A stretch of DNA of 64,000 nt from Rhizobium sp. ARZ01 (GCF_014851675.1 NZ_JACVAE010000003.1:124001-188000), one strand, 5' to 3'; counted from the stretch's first letter, positions 38,837 to 48,379 are shown. Notes: generated by a model from the sequence alone, not told the origin. Program-made: numbers and translations.

Positions 38837-39844
38837 TCAGCCGTCCGATCGCAACCGCCTGAGGCCGCTCGGTGGTATGCCTTCGGCCCGGCGAAAGGCG
38901 CGGGTAAAATCCGATTGCTGGCGGTAGCCGAGCCGACTGGCAAGCTCCATGAAGGGCAGGTTCGTCTGCAGGATCATCTCGCGAGCGTATTCCATCCGCA
39001 GCCGCTCGATCTCGTCGCGAAATGTCAGTCCTTCCTCCAGCAACCGTCGGCGCAAGGTGCGGGCCGAAAGCCCGACCATCTCCGCAATTGTTTCCTGATC
39101 CATCTCGCCCTCGCCGAAGCAGGATAGCACTGCCCGTCTCAGCCTGTCGGCCAATCCCTCGCCGAACTCGGATCGTGCCGGGGGATCGTTCTTGGCACCC
39201 GCCGGCCACTCCGCCAGCACCGGCAGGGAGAGCATCGCGGCCGGAAATGCAAAGAGATTGCTGGAATAGCCATAGACGCAGGCAAGGCCGAAGGCACTGT
39301 CGAACGCGATGCGCCGGCCGCCCGGCTCATGCTCGAAGACGAGGCTCTCGGGGCGGAAATCCGGCTTGAAGTAGCGACGGATGACGCCATCGAAGAAGCC
39401 AAAGGTGAACTCGACGTCAAAGGCGCGCGGCCAGATCGCCGGATCGAGGATGCGGTATTCGATGAGGGCGAGCGAATCCTTGATGGAAAGGCGGATTATG
39501 CTGCCGGACTGGACCTTGTTCATCGTCGCGACGAGGGCCGAAAGTACCGTGCCGAGCCGGGTGCCGCGCTCGAAGTGCGGGAAGAGCTCCGGCAGTCCCG
39601 ACGGTACGAAAGCCCGGCCACATTGCCAGATGCCGGCGGCGTCGCGCATGACACGTCCGGCCTCCTCTAGAAAGCCGACAAACTGGCCTAGGCTGACCGT
39701 GGGATCGGAAAAATCGCTTTCGATGACCGGGCAACCAACGCGCCGGCCGATCGGTACTGGATCGACGCCCCTGTGACGCAGTTGCGCGCCGACGCCGGCG
39801 AGAACCCGCCGGTCTATGCGTCCTCTTGCCTCCGCATGCTCCAT
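38837..39844 (-). CDS. AraC family transcriptional regulator
   Basis: Regulator of 335 residues with an AraC-binding-like N-terminal domain (about 40-200) and a C-terminal HTH pair at about 245-335 (ETIAEMVGLSARTLRRRL, then LASRLGYRQQSDFTRAFRRAEGIPP). This architecture (Arabinose_bd plus HTH_18) is common in catabolic regulators. The ATG at 39844 has GGAGGG 6 bases upstream. It sits between the convergent amine oxidase gene and the paaZ end; the FeaR-like role of activating the amine oxidase is a guess from position. Confidence 0.9.
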   Translation of the reverse strand: MEHAEARGRIDRRVLAGVGAQLRHRGVDPVPIGRRVGCPVIESDFSDPTVSLGQFVGFLEEAGRVMRDAAGIWQCGRAFVPSGLPELFPHFERGTRLGTVLSALVATMNKVQSGSIIRLSIKDSLALIEYRILDPAIWPRAFDVEFTFGFFDGVIRRYFKPDFRPESLVFEHEPGGRRIAFDSAFGLACVYGYSSNLFAFPAAMLSLPVLAEWPAGAKNDPPARSEFGEGLADRLRRAVLSCFGEGEMDQETIAEMVGLSARTLRRRLLEEGLTFRDEIERLRMEYAREMILQTNLPFMELASRLGYRQQSDFTRAFRRAEGIPPSGLRRLRSDG

Positions 39845-40009
39845 CGTCATCCCTCCAGGACGATCGTGACACGAATTCCGGCATGTCATGGGCGACGCCC
39901 GGAAGGTATCGCCAGGCAGTGACCGAAGCATGGCCTGCGTCCCTCCTCGAACGCAAGCGCTTCGTTTTCCGCGCGCCGCACGCAGGTGCGGCGCTGGACA
40001 TCGGCACCG

Positions 40010-42031
40010 TTATGCGGCGGTGCGCGCGCTCATGGTCAGAAGGTCGTAGCGGGCGACCGTCTCGTCGTCCTGATTGAACACTTCGACGTCCCAGCGCACC
40101 TCACCATATTCCGGGCTGCGCGCCGCCTTCTTGTCCTTTACCGTCAGCCGCACGCGGATCGAATCCCCGGGCGAGACCGGCTTGAGGAAGCGCAGGTTGT
40201 CGAGGCCGTAGTTGGCAAGCAGCGGACCTGGCGCCGGATCGACGAAGAGGCCGGCGGCGAACGACAGGATCAGGTAGCCGTGCGCCACCCGGCCGGGGAA
40301 GAACGGGTTGGCGCTCGCGGCCTCCTCGTCCATGTGCGCGTAGAACTCGTCGCCGGTGAAATGGGCGAAGTGCTCGATATCCTCGAGGCTGATCGTGCGC
40401 GAAGGAGTCTCCACCGTCTCGCCGATTTTCAGGCCCTCATAGTTGCGCTTGAAAGGATGCTCCGGTGTGACGGGGGCGGCCGCACCCTTTGCCCAGCGCC
40501 GGGTGATCGCGGCGATGCGCTCGGGCGAACCCTGCAGCGCGGTGCGCTGCATGTAGTGGAACACGCCGCGAAGGCCACCCATCTCCTCGCCGCCGCCCGC
40601 GCGGCCCGGGCCGCCATGGACGAGGCCCGGAAGCGGAGAGCCGTGGCCGGTCGATTCCTTGGCGCAGTCGCGGTCGAGCACGAGCACGCGCCCGTGATAG
40701 GGAGCGATACCGAAGATCAGCGCGTCGGCGACATCGGCATCATAGGTGTAGACGGAGGCAACCAGGCTCCCCTCACCCTTTTTTACCAGTTCTACCGCCT
40801 CATCCAGCGTGTCGTAAGGCATCAAAGTCGAGACCGGGCCGAAGGCTTCCACCGAATGCACCTTCGCCGCCTTCAGCGGCCGGTCGCAGCGCAGCAGCAC
40901 CGGCGCGAAGAATGCGCCCTCACCGCCCGCGATGTCGACATGGCCGAAGGCGATCTCCGCCTCGGCACGCAGTTCCTCGATCGCTTCAACCACCGAGGCA
41001 CGCTGTGAACGTGAAGCCAGCGCCCCCATGCGCGTCTCGTCCAGGCGCGGATCACCGGGAACGGCCTTGCCGAGCGCTGCCTTCAGCGCCTCGGTCACGG
41101 CAGCTTCCTGCGCCCGCGGCACGACCACGCGGCGGATCGCCGTGCACTTCTGCCCGGCCTTCACCGTCATCTCGCGCGCCACTTCCTTGACGAAGATGTC
41201 GAACTCCGGCGTGCCCGGCACCGCGTCCGGTCCCAGCACGGCTGCGTTCAACGAATCGCGTTCGGCAATGAAGCGCACCGCATTGCGAGAGATGGCTGGG
41301 TGGTTGCGCAGCTTCTCCGAAGTATCGGCCGAGCCGGTGAAAGAGACGACGTCCTGGCCGGTCAGGTGGTCGAGCAGGTCGCCGGTGGAGCCGGCGATGA
41401 ACTGCAGCGCGCCCTTCGGCAGGATGCCGCTTTCGACGATCATCCGCACGCAGGCCTCGGCCACGTAAGCGGTCGCCGTCGCCGGCTTGGTGATGACGGG
41501 AACACCCGCGAGGATCGTCGGCGCCAGCTTCTCCAGCATGCCCCAGCAGGGGAAGTTGAAGGCGTTGATATGGACGGCGACGCCGGTCAGTGGCGTCAGG
41601 ATATGCCGGGCGACGAAAGTGCCGCCCTTCGACAGCCCCTCGGTCTCGCCCTCGATGACGAAGCGCTCGCTCGGCAGTTCCTTCTTGCCGCGCGAGGCAT
41701 AGGCGAACAGCGTGCCGATGCCGCCGTCGATGTCGATCCAGTTGTCGCGGCGGGTGGCGCCGGTGTCGAAGGCGATCTGATAGAGCTCTTCCTTGCGCTC
41801 GTTGAGGTAGACCGCAATGGTCTTCAGCATGCCGGCGCGCTCGTGGAAGGTGAGCGCGCGCAGTGCCGGCCCGCCGATCTCGCGCGCATGGCCAAGAGCT
41901 GCGGCAAAATCGAGGTCCTTCGTCGAGGCGCGGGCGACGACGCGACCATCGATCGCGCTCGGAATGTCGACAAAGCCGCTTTCCGGCGTGAACCAGCGGT
42001 CTTCGACATAGCTTTTCAGGATGATCGACAT
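40010..42031 (-). CDS. paaZ: Bifunctional oxepin-CoA hydrolase / aldehyde dehydrogenase (PaaZ)
   Basis: Opens the oxepin-CoA ring and oxidises the resulting semialdehyde in phenylacetate breakdown. The 673-residue protein has an aldehyde dehydrogenase domain (about 1-520; GQKCTAIRRVVVP with the catalytic cysteine) and a C-terminal MaoC hydratase domain (about 530-673) with the motif TGDEFYAHMDEEAA. Both activities are therefore kept. The ATG at 42031 begins MSIILKSYVEDRW after AGGAGACC. It is the last gene of the minus-strand paaN operon, 26 bases after the FadB-like gene. Confidence 0.95.
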   Translation of the reverse strand: MSIILKSYVEDRWFTPESGFVDIPSAIDGRVVARASTKDLDFAAALGHAREIGGPALRALTFHERAGMLKTIAVYLNERKEELYQIAFDTGATRRDNWIDIDGGIGTLFAYASRGKKELPSERFVIEGETEGLSKGGTFVARHILTPLTGVAVHINAFNFPCWGMLEKLAPTILAGVPVITKPATATAYVAEACVRMIVESGILPKGALQFIAGSTGDLLDHLTGQDVVSFTGSADTSEKLRNHPAISRNAVRFIAERDSLNAAVLGPDAVPGTPEFDIFVKEVAREMTVKAGQKCTAIRRVVVPRAQEAAVTEALKAALGKAVPGDPRLDETRMGALASRSQRASVVEAIEELRAEAEIAFGHVDIAGGEGAFFAPVLLRCDRPLKAAKVHSVEAFGPVSTLMPYDTLDEAVELVKKGEGSLVASVYTYDADVADALIFGIAPYHGRVLVLDRDCAKESTGHGSPLPGLVHGGPGRAGGGEEMGGLRGVFHYMQRTALQGSPERIAAITRRWAKGAAAPVTPEHPFKRNYEGLKIGETVETPSRTISLEDIEHFAHFTGDEFYAHMDEEAASANPFFPGRVAHGYLILSFAAGLFVDPAPGPLLANYGLDNLRFLKPVSPGDSIRVRLTVKDKKAARSPEYGEVRWDVEVFNQDDETVARYDLLTMSARTAA

Positions 42032-42057
42032 GTCATGGTCTCCTGTTTGCGCTGCGT

Positions 42058-44136
42058 TCAGCGGCGCCACGCGGCAAAGGTTTTGCCCGAGCGGGCAAGT
42101 TCGATGAGAAGGGGAGCAGGTTCGGAGCCAGCGCCGCCGGTCTTGTGCGCCGCCTCGACCTCTTCGAGGACGCGCGACAGGCCGATCTGGTCGGCCGCCC
42201 ACATGGGGCCGCCCTTGAGACGCGGAAAGCCGTAGCCGTTGACGAAGGCGAGATCGATGTCGGAGGCGCGCAGCGCGATCCCCTCGGAAAGCACCTTCGC
42301 GCCCTCGTTGGCCATGACGGCGACGAGGCGGCGCTGGATCTCTTCCGGCGTGAAGGCGCGGGGCGAAATGCCCTTCGCCGCGCGGGCGGCTTCGATCGTC
42401 TGCGCCGTCACCGGGTCGACCGATTTCTTGCCAGCGGTGTCATAGGCATACCAGCCGGCGCCCGTCTTGCGGCCGAGGCGACCGGCTTCCACCAGCGTGT
42501 CGGCAATCGCCACGTAACGCTCGCCGGGATCGCGGCTGTCGGCGCGGCGCTTGCGCATCGCATAGGCGATGTCGAGGCCGGACATGTCGGAGACGGAGAA
42601 AATGCCCATGGCAAAGCCATAGGCCTCCAGCGCCGCGTCCACCTGTTCCGGCGACGCGCCGTCCTCGATCAGATACTCGGCGTGGCGCCGATAGACGGCA
42701 TAGATGCGATTGCCGATGAAACCGTCGCAATTGCCGGCGACGACCGGGATCTTGCCGATCTTCTTCGCCAGCGCCAGCGCGGTGGAAAGCGCCTCGGCGC
42801 TGGTCTTTTCGCCGCGCACGACTTCCAGCAGTTTCATGATGTTGGCCGGCGAGAAGAAGTGCAGGCCAACCGCGTCTTCCGGCCGCTTCGTCACCGCGGC
42901 GATCGCGTCGAGGTCGAGATAGGAGGTGTTGGAGGCCAGGATCGCGCCCGGACGGCAGAGTTCGTCCAGCCGCTTGAAGATGTCGGCCTTCACGGCCATG
43001 TCCTCGAAAGCCGCCTCGATGGCGAGATCCTGTTCGCCGAGAACGCTCCAGTCGGCGCCGATGGCCAGCCGGCAAAGCCGCTCGGCCATCACTTGAGTGC
43101 TGATGCGGCCGCTCTTGACCTGCCGTTCGTAAAGCCCCTTCACGCGTTCTCGGCCGGCCGAGGCCGCAGCCTCGTCGCGTTCGAGGACGGTGACGGTCAG
43201 TCCGGCATCGGCCAGCGCCACGGCGATGCCGGCGCCCATCGTGCCGGCGCCGATGACGGCGACCTTGGCGACCGGGCGAGTGCTCGCACCCTGCAGCCCT
43301 GGCACCTTCCAGACCTCGCGCTCGGAGAGAAAGAGATGCCGCAGCGATTTGGCTTCCGCACTTTCGCGCAGTTGCAGGAAGGCGGCGCGCTCGGTGGCGA
43401 GCCCGTCGGAAAAGGCCGGGTTGCGCGCCGTGCGGATGATCGGGATCACTTCCGTTATCGCCGGCACGCCCTTGGCGCGCGCGATTGCAGCCGTTGCGGC
43501 CGCATCCTCTTCGGCTTCGTTACCCTCGGGAACGGGCAGTTCGCGCACGCGGCGCTTCTCCATCGTCTCCGCCGCAGCGATCGCCGCAGCCAGCAGGTCG
43601 CCCTCGACGACGCGATCGACGATCCCCTGCTTCTGCGCTTCCGCCGCCTTCAGGATCTTGCCTTCGGCGATCAGGGTGATGGCCGCCGCCATGCCGGTCA
43701 GGCGCGGCAGGCGCTGGGTACCGCCGGCGCCGGGGATGATGCCAAGCCGCGTCTCGGTCAGGCCGACCATCGCCTTCGGGCTGGCGATGCGGTAGTCGCA
43801 GGCAAGCGCGATCTCGAGGCCGCCACCGAGTGCCGCCCCGTCGATCGCCGCCACGACCGGCTTTTCCAGCGCGTCGATCGCCGCCACCACGTCGGGCAGG
43901 AACGGCTCGTCCGGCGGCAGCGCCATTTCCTTCAGATCGGCGCCGGCAATGAAGCGGCCCGGGCCGCCGCTGATGACGGCGGCGGTGACGCTGTCGTCCG
44001 AGGCGACCTCCGAGGCGGCAAAGAGCAGGCCCTCGCGCACGGCCTTTGAGAGCGCGTTGACCGGCGCGTAGTCGATGGTGATGACGGCGACGCCGCCATG
44101 GCGGGTGATGGAAACGGGATGGGCAGGGCTGGTCAT
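42058..44136 (-). CDS. FadB-like enoyl-CoA hydratase / 3-hydroxyacyl-CoA dehydrogenase fusion in the paa operon
   Basis: Carries out the hydration and dehydrogenation steps that PaaF and PaaH do as separate enzymes elsewhere. The 692-residue chain has a crotonase domain (about 1-190) with hydratase glutamates in GGGLEIALACDYR (near E108) and TETRLGIIPGAGG (near E128). An NAD-binding 3-hydroxyacyl-CoA dehydrogenase part starts near residue 290 (VAVIGAGTMGAGIAV) and includes LHFFSPANIMKLLEVV. The ATG at 44136 is 2 bases after the thiolase stop. It could also serve general beta-oxidation. Confidence 0.92.
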   Translation of the reverse strand: MTSPAHPVSITRHGGVAVITIDYAPVNALSKAVREGLLFAASEVASDDSVTAAVISGGPGRFIAGADLKEMALPPDEPFLPDVVAAIDALEKPVVAAIDGAALGGGLEIALACDYRIASPKAMVGLTETRLGIIPGAGGTQRLPRLTGMAAAITLIAEGKILKAAEAQKQGIVDRVVEGDLLAAAIAAAETMEKRRVRELPVPEGNEAEEDAAATAAIARAKGVPAITEVIPIIRTARNPAFSDGLATERAAFLQLRESAEAKSLRHLFLSEREVWKVPGLQGASTRPVAKVAVIGAGTMGAGIAVALADAGLTVTVLERDEAAASAGRERVKGLYERQVKSGRISTQVMAERLCRLAIGADWSVLGEQDLAIEAAFEDMAVKADIFKRLDELCRPGAILASNTSYLDLDAIAAVTKRPEDAVGLHFFSPANIMKLLEVVRGEKTSAEALSTALALAKKIGKIPVVAGNCDGFIGNRIYAVYRRHAEYLIEDGASPEQVDAALEAYGFAMGIFSVSDMSGLDIAYAMRKRRADSRDPGERYVAIADTLVEAGRLGRKTGAGWYAYDTAGKKSVDPVTAQTIEAARAAKGISPRAFTPEEIQRRLVAVMANEGAKVLSEGIALRASDIDLAFVNGYGFPRLKGGPMWAADQIGLSRVLEEVEAAHKTGGAGSEPAPLLIELARSGKTFAAWRR

Positions 44137-44138
44137 GG

Positions 44139-45347
44139 TCACACCCTTTCGATCAATCCGGCGATCCCCTGGCCGACGCCGATGCACATGGTTGCGATCG
44201 CCCGCCTGCCGCCGCGCACTTCCAGGGCGCTCACGGCGGTCATGGCAAGGCGCGCGCCCGACATGCCGAGCGGATGGCCGAGCGAGATCGCGCCGCCATG
44301 CGGGTTGACGTGCTCGGCATCGTCGGGCAGGCCGAGCTGGCGCAGGACGGCGAGCCCCTGCGAGGCGAAGGCCTCGTTCAGCTCGATCAGATCGATGTCG
44401 GAGAGCGAAAACCTGGTCCTTTCGAGCAACTTCTTCGTCGCCGGCGCCGGGCCGATGCCCATGATGCGCGGGGCGACGCCGGCGCAGACGACCGAAACGA
44501 TGCGGGCGCGCGGGGTCAGGCCGTAGCGCTTCACGGCAGCTTCCGAGGCGATGATCAGCGCGCCGGCTCCGTCATTGACGCCCGACGCGTTGCCGGCCGT
44601 CACCGAGCCGCCCTCTTTCCGGAACGGCGCCTTCAGCTTGGCGAGCTGTTCCAGTGTCGTTTCGGCGCGCGGATGTTCGTCGACGCTAACCGTCGTCACC
44701 GCACCCTTCTTGCCGACGATGTCGATCGGCGAAATCTCGCGGGCGAAGAAGCCGGCATCCTGCGCCGCCTTGGTGCGCTGCTGCGAGCGATAGGCAAAGA
44801 GGTCCTGGTCCTCGCGCGAAATGTCGAAGTCGGCGGCGACGTTTTCGGCCGTTTCCGGCATGGAATCGACGCCGTATTGCGCCTTCAGCACCGGATTGAC
44901 GAAGCGCCAGCCGATGGTGGTGTCGAACATTTCCGCCTGCCTTGAGAACGCGTCGGTCGCCTTGCCCATGACGAAGGGCGCGCGCGTCATGCTCTCGACG
45001 CCGCCGGCGATCACAAGGTCGGCGTCGCCGGTCTTGACCGCACGCGCCGCCATGCCGACGGCATCAAAGCCGGAGCCGCAGAGGCGGTTGATCGTCGTGC
45101 CCGGCACGCTCACCGGCAGACCGGCGAGCAGCACCGCCATGCGCGCCACGTCGCGATTATCCTCGCCCGCCTGGTTGGCGCAGCCGAGGATCACGTCGTC
45201 CACCGCTTCCCAGTCGATCCCCGGATTGCGCTCTTTCAGCACGCGCAGCGGATGGGCGGCGAGGTCGTCCGCGCGGACGTCCTTCAGCGCGCCGCCATAG
45301 CGGCCGATCGGCGTGCGGGTGAAATCGCAGATATAGGCTTCCGACAT
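44139..45347 (-). CDS. paaJ: 3-oxoadipyl-CoA / 3-oxo-5,6-dehydrosuberyl-CoA thiolase (PaaJ/PcaF type)
   Basis: Cleaves the 3-oxo intermediates of phenylacetate breakdown to acetyl-CoA and succinyl-CoA. The 402-residue protein has the thiolase nucleophile cysteine in TTINRLCGSGFDAVG (about 89), the ASGVNDGAGAL segment, and the second cysteine in ATMCIGVGQGIAG at the end. AAGGAGG precedes the ATG at 45347. PaaJ and PcaF are very similar; its place between paaN and paaZ supports PaaJ. Confidence 0.93.
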   Translation of the reverse strand: MSEAYICDFTRTPIGRYGGALKDVRADDLAAHPLRVLKERNPGIDWEAVDDVILGCANQAGEDNRDVARMAVLLAGLPVSVPGTTINRLCGSGFDAVGMAARAVKTGDADLVIAGGVESMTRAPFVMGKATDAFSRQAEMFDTTIGWRFVNPVLKAQYGVDSMPETAENVAADFDISREDQDLFAYRSQQRTKAAQDAGFFAREISPIDIVGKKGAVTTVSVDEHPRAETTLEQLAKLKAPFRKEGGSVTAGNASGVNDGAGALIIASEAAVKRYGLTPRARIVSVVCAGVAPRIMGIGPAPATKKLLERTRFSLSDIDLIELNEAFASQGLAVLRQLGLPDDAEHVNPHGGAISLGHPLGMSGARLAMTAVSALEVRGGRRAIATMCIGVGQGIAGLIERV

Positions 45348-45370
45348 GAAATCCTCCTTAAAGATGCGGT

Positions 45371-47023
45371 TCAGGCCGCTGCCGGACGGCGGACACAGAC
45401 AACGCGGAAGCGCTGGGCGACATAGGCCGTGTCGGTCAGGCAGGCATTGCCGGCGGGGTTGGCGCCGGTGACATGGAAATCGCTGAAGGCGGCACTCTGA
45501 TTCACATAGATACCGCCCGTCAGGTTGACCGAGAGCGGAACGCCGGCCTGCGCATAGAGCCCGACCGCCTTGTCGATCAGGTCGGCGTCGCGGCTGTAGA
45601 GCGCGGCGGTGATGCCGCCCTTCGCTCTGGCCGCGTGCGTGGCGCGATCGATCGCGTCCGTGGCATCTTCGCAGGATACCACGAAGCTGATCGGGCCGAA
45701 CTGTTCCTTCAGGTAAGCCGCTTCGCTGGCCTCGACCGCAAGGATCAGCGGGGTCGCCGTCCGCCCATTCTCAAGCCCGCCAACGGGAGCGCTGGCGCGC
45801 ACGACGCGGCCGAGACCGGTGGCTTTGCCGACACGGTCGAGCGTCGCCGGGTTCTGGATCGCACCACAGACCGCCGCCGCGCGCTGCGGGTCCGCAAGCA
45901 ACCCATCGACGGCGGCAGCAATGCCGGCCGCGACCTCATCAAAGCTCTTGTGGCCGTCGTTCGTCTCGATGCCGCCCTGAGGAACAAAAATATCCTGCGG
46001 CGTCGTGCACATCTGGCCGCTGTAGAGCGACAGCGAGAAAGCGATGTTCTGGCACATGGCCGCAAAATCGTCGGCGCTGTCGATAACGATGGTATTGATG
46101 CCGGTTTCCTCGGTGAAAACCGGCTTGCCGCGAACATGCTCGCGAAGCCAGCCGCCGAATTCGGAGGACCCTGTGAAGTCGACGAGCGCGACTGCCGGAT
46201 GGACGGCCAACGTAGGTGCGACCGGCGCCTCCGGCATATCGACGGCCAGTTGGACCACGTCGGCATCGAAGCCGGCCTCCATCAGCACCTCGCGGGCGAT
46301 CTTCACGGTGATCGCCAGCGGCAGGATGACGGCCGGATGCGGCTTGACGATGACCGGATTGCCGGTGACGACATCGGCAAAGAGCGCCGGATAGCTGTTC
46401 CAGGTCGGGAAGGTGGCGCAGGCGATCACAAGGCCGACGCCGCGCGGCACGATATGGAATTCCTTCGTGAGCCGGATGACGTTGCGGCCGGCCGGTTTGT
46501 CCCAGGCGACGTCACCCTGCGGGATGCTTGTCATTTCGCGATAGGCGTAGGCCACCGCTTCCAAGGCGCGATCCTGCGCATGCGGACCGCCGGCCTGAAA
46601 AGCCATGGCGAAGGCCTGGCCGGTCGTCTGCTCGACCGCGTGCGCCATCAGGAAGGAGACCTTGTTGAGCCGCGTGATGATTTCCAGCGCGACGCCACAA
46701 CGAACCTCTACGCTCGCCCGTGCCCAGTCGGCTGCCGAGGCAGATGCCCTTGCGATCAAGCGGTCGATGCCGGTGCGAGGATAGGTGATGCCGAGTGCCC
46801 GGCCGAAGGGTGACACCTCGCCGCCAACGCGACCATCGTCCGCTTCCTGGTCAAGCGCGAAGGGCTTTTCGATCAGCGCCTCGAAAGCGGCCTTGCCCTC
46901 GGCGGGCAGTGTCTCGCCGTAGCTGCGTGGAACTTCCGAAAACGCGCTCCAGAAACCGCGTTCCTCAATGGCCTTCACCGCATCGGCAAGCAGATTGCGA
47001 TGCTTCTCGAACAGTCCGGTCAT
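45371..47023 (-). CDS. paaN: Phenylacetic acid degradation protein PaaN (aldehyde dehydrogenase superfamily)
   Basis: Aldehyde dehydrogenase-like protein of 550 residues of the PaaN family, found in paa loci with an uncertain role (it may act on ring-cleavage aldehydes). The fold signatures are VSFLMAHAVEQTTGQAF, RGVGLVIACATFPTWNSY, LVDFTGSSEFGGW, and the cysteine in LYSGQMCTTPQDIF. The ATG at 47023 has GGAGG 5 bases upstream. It is the first gene of the minus-strand operon paaN-paaJ-fadB-like-paaZ. A fused-PaaZ locus that also has PaaN is common in alphaproteobacteria. Confidence 0.92.
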   Translation of the reverse strand: MTGLFEKHRNLLADAVKAIEERGFWSAFSEVPRSYGETLPAEGKAAFEALIEKPFALDQEADDGRVGGEVSPFGRALGITYPRTGIDRLIARASASAADWARASVEVRCGVALEIITRLNKVSFLMAHAVEQTTGQAFAMAFQAGGPHAQDRALEAVAYAYREMTSIPQGDVAWDKPAGRNVIRLTKEFHIVPRGVGLVIACATFPTWNSYPALFADVVTGNPVIVKPHPAVILPLAITVKIAREVLMEAGFDADVVQLAVDMPEAPVAPTLAVHPAVALVDFTGSSEFGGWLREHVRGKPVFTEETGINTIVIDSADDFAAMCQNIAFSLSLYSGQMCTTPQDIFVPQGGIETNDGHKSFDEVAAGIAAAVDGLLADPQRAAAVCGAIQNPATLDRVGKATGLGRVVRASAPVGGLENGRTATPLILAVEASEAAYLKEQFGPISFVVSCEDATDAIDRATHAARAKGGITAALYSRDADLIDKAVGLYAQAGVPLSVNLTGGIYVNQSAAFSDFHVTGANPAGNACLTDTAYVAQRFRVVCVRRPAAA

Positions 47024-47087
47024 GAATTCCTCCACCTTCGGCCCGATTGTGCTTGAGAGTTGACAAGGGGTCGATTTCGGCTAATTA

Positions 47088-47107
47088 TTAACCGAACGAT
47101 CGGTCAA
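47088..47107. promoter_or_regulatory. TetR-type operator between paaN and paaG
   Basis: TTAACCGAACGATCGGTCAA: 8-base arms TTAACCGA and TCGGTCAA (7 of 8 pair) around a 4-base centre. It is 64 bases from paaN and 40 from paaG, so it could control both divergent operons. A near copy is at 56048-56067. Confidence 0.65.
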
Positions 47108-47147
47108 TTCAAGTGAAACTTATTGACCCGCCGAAGGGAGGCAGAAA

Positions 47148-47933
47148 GTGACGTCTACGATCAAGGTGGACCGGCGCGAGGGCTGGACCGCGATCACGCT
47201 GAACCGGCCCGACCGGCTCAACTCCTTCAATGAAGAGATGCATCGCGCAATTGCCGCTGCGCTTGAGGAGGCTGCCGACGAAAGCTGTCGCGCCGTGCTT
47301 CTGACGGGCGAGGGTCGCGGCTTCTGCGCCGGGCAGGACCTATCCGATCGCGTCGGCAAGGATGGCCCGCCGGATCTCGGCTATACGATCGAGACCTTCT
47401 ACAATCCGCTGGTGCGCCGCCTGCGGAGCTTGCGCAAGCCGGTCATCTGCGCCGTCAACGGCGTCGCCGCCGGTGCGGGTGCCAACATTGCCTTTGCCTG
47501 CGATATCGTGATTGCCGCCCGCTCGGCCCGCTTCATCCAGTCCTTCGCCAAGATCGGCCTCGTGCCGGATTCCGGCGGCACCTTCTTCCTGCCGCGCCTG
47601 ATCGGCGAGGCCCGCGCCAAGGCGCTCGCATTCACCGCCGAGCCGCTCTCTGCCGAGAAGGCGGAAGAATGGGGCCTGATCTGGAAGGTCGTCGACGACG
47701 ACAAGCTGATGGTGGAAGCCGAGGCGCTGGCCGCCCATTTCGCCACGCAGCCGACCCAGGGCATCGCCCTCATCAAGGAAGCAATGCAGGCCTCCAGCGC
47801 CAATGACCTCGACACGCAGCTCGACCTCGAGCGTGACCTGCAGCGCCTGGCCGGCCGCACGCCGGACTATGCGGAAGGCGTCAAGGCCTTCATGGAGAAG
47901 CGCCCGGCCGTCTTCACGGGAAAAGCGAAATGA
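47148..47933 (+). CDS. paaG: 1,2-epoxyphenylacetyl-CoA isomerase (PaaG)
   Basis: Crotonase-fold enzyme that isomerises ring-1,2-epoxyphenylacetyl-CoA to oxepin-CoA. The 261-residue protein has ITLNRPDRLNSFN at the start, the oxyanion loop GRGFCAGQDLSDR, and VNGVAAGAGANIAFACDIV, with LVPDSGGTFFLPR bearing the acidic residue. GTG at 47148 has GGGAGG upstream. It opens the plus-strand operon paaG-paaI-paaK and overlaps paaI by 4 bases. Confidence 0.93.
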   Translation: MTSTIKVDRREGWTAITLNRPDRLNSFNEEMHRAIAAALEEAADESCRAVLLTGEGRGFCAGQDLSDRVGKDGPPDLGYTIETFYNPLVRRLRSLRKPVICAVNGVAAGAGANIAFACDIVIAARSARFIQSFAKIGLVPDSGGTFFLPRLIGEARAKALAFTAEPLSAEKAEEWGLIWKVVDDDKLMVEAEALAAHFATQPTQGIALIKEAMQASSANDLDTQLDLERDLQRLAGRTPDYAEGVKAFMEKRPAVFTGKAK

Positions 47934-48379
47934 GCGGCGCCGAACTTGCAAGCCTTTCGGCCCGGACCATGTGGGAGAGCGACCGCGCCAGCCAGGGGCT
48001 TGGCATGGAGGTCGTCTCGGTCGGGCCCGGTAAGGCAACACTTACCATGAAGGTCAGCGAAGCGATGACCAACGGTCACGGCACCGCCCATGGCGGCTTC
48101 ATCTTCGCCCTTGCCGACAGCGCCTTTGCCTTCGCCTGCAATTCCTATGGTGAGACGACGGTCGCCGCCCATTGCAGCATCAGCTACATCCGGCCCGGCC
48201 GGCTTGGCGACCTGCTGACGGCCGAGGCGCGTGAAGTCTCGCGCGCCGGCCGCTCTGGCATCTACGACGTGAAGGTCAGCGTGGACGGCGTGACCATTGC
48301 CGAGTTCCGCGGCCATTCGAGAAGCCTCGGCAGTTCCTTCATTGGAATTGATGGACCGCAAACCAACAAGCCTGCATGA
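47930..48379 (+). CDS. paaI: Acyl-CoA thioesterase (PaaI, hotdog fold)
   Basis: Hydrolyses CoA esters of hydroxyphenylacetate-type intermediates, probably to rescue CoA when the pathway stalls. The 149-residue single-domain protein has the PaaI active-site segment NGHGTAHGGFIFALADSAFAFACNS, with HGG and the acidic residue in LADSA. The ATG overlaps the paaG stop as ATGA, so the two are coupled. Confidence 0.94.
   Translation: MSGAELASLSARTMWESDRASQGLGMEVVSVGPGKATLTMKVSEAMTNGHGTAHGGFIFALADSAFAFACNSYGETTVAAHCSISYIRPGRLGDLLTAEAREVSRAGRSGIYDVKVSVDGVTIAEFRGHSRSLGSSFIGIDGPQTNKPA

Noticed and set aside
42145..44049. Plus-strand frame of 634 codons opposite the FadB-like gene
   Set aside because: Shadow of a strongly supported gene; no family motif.
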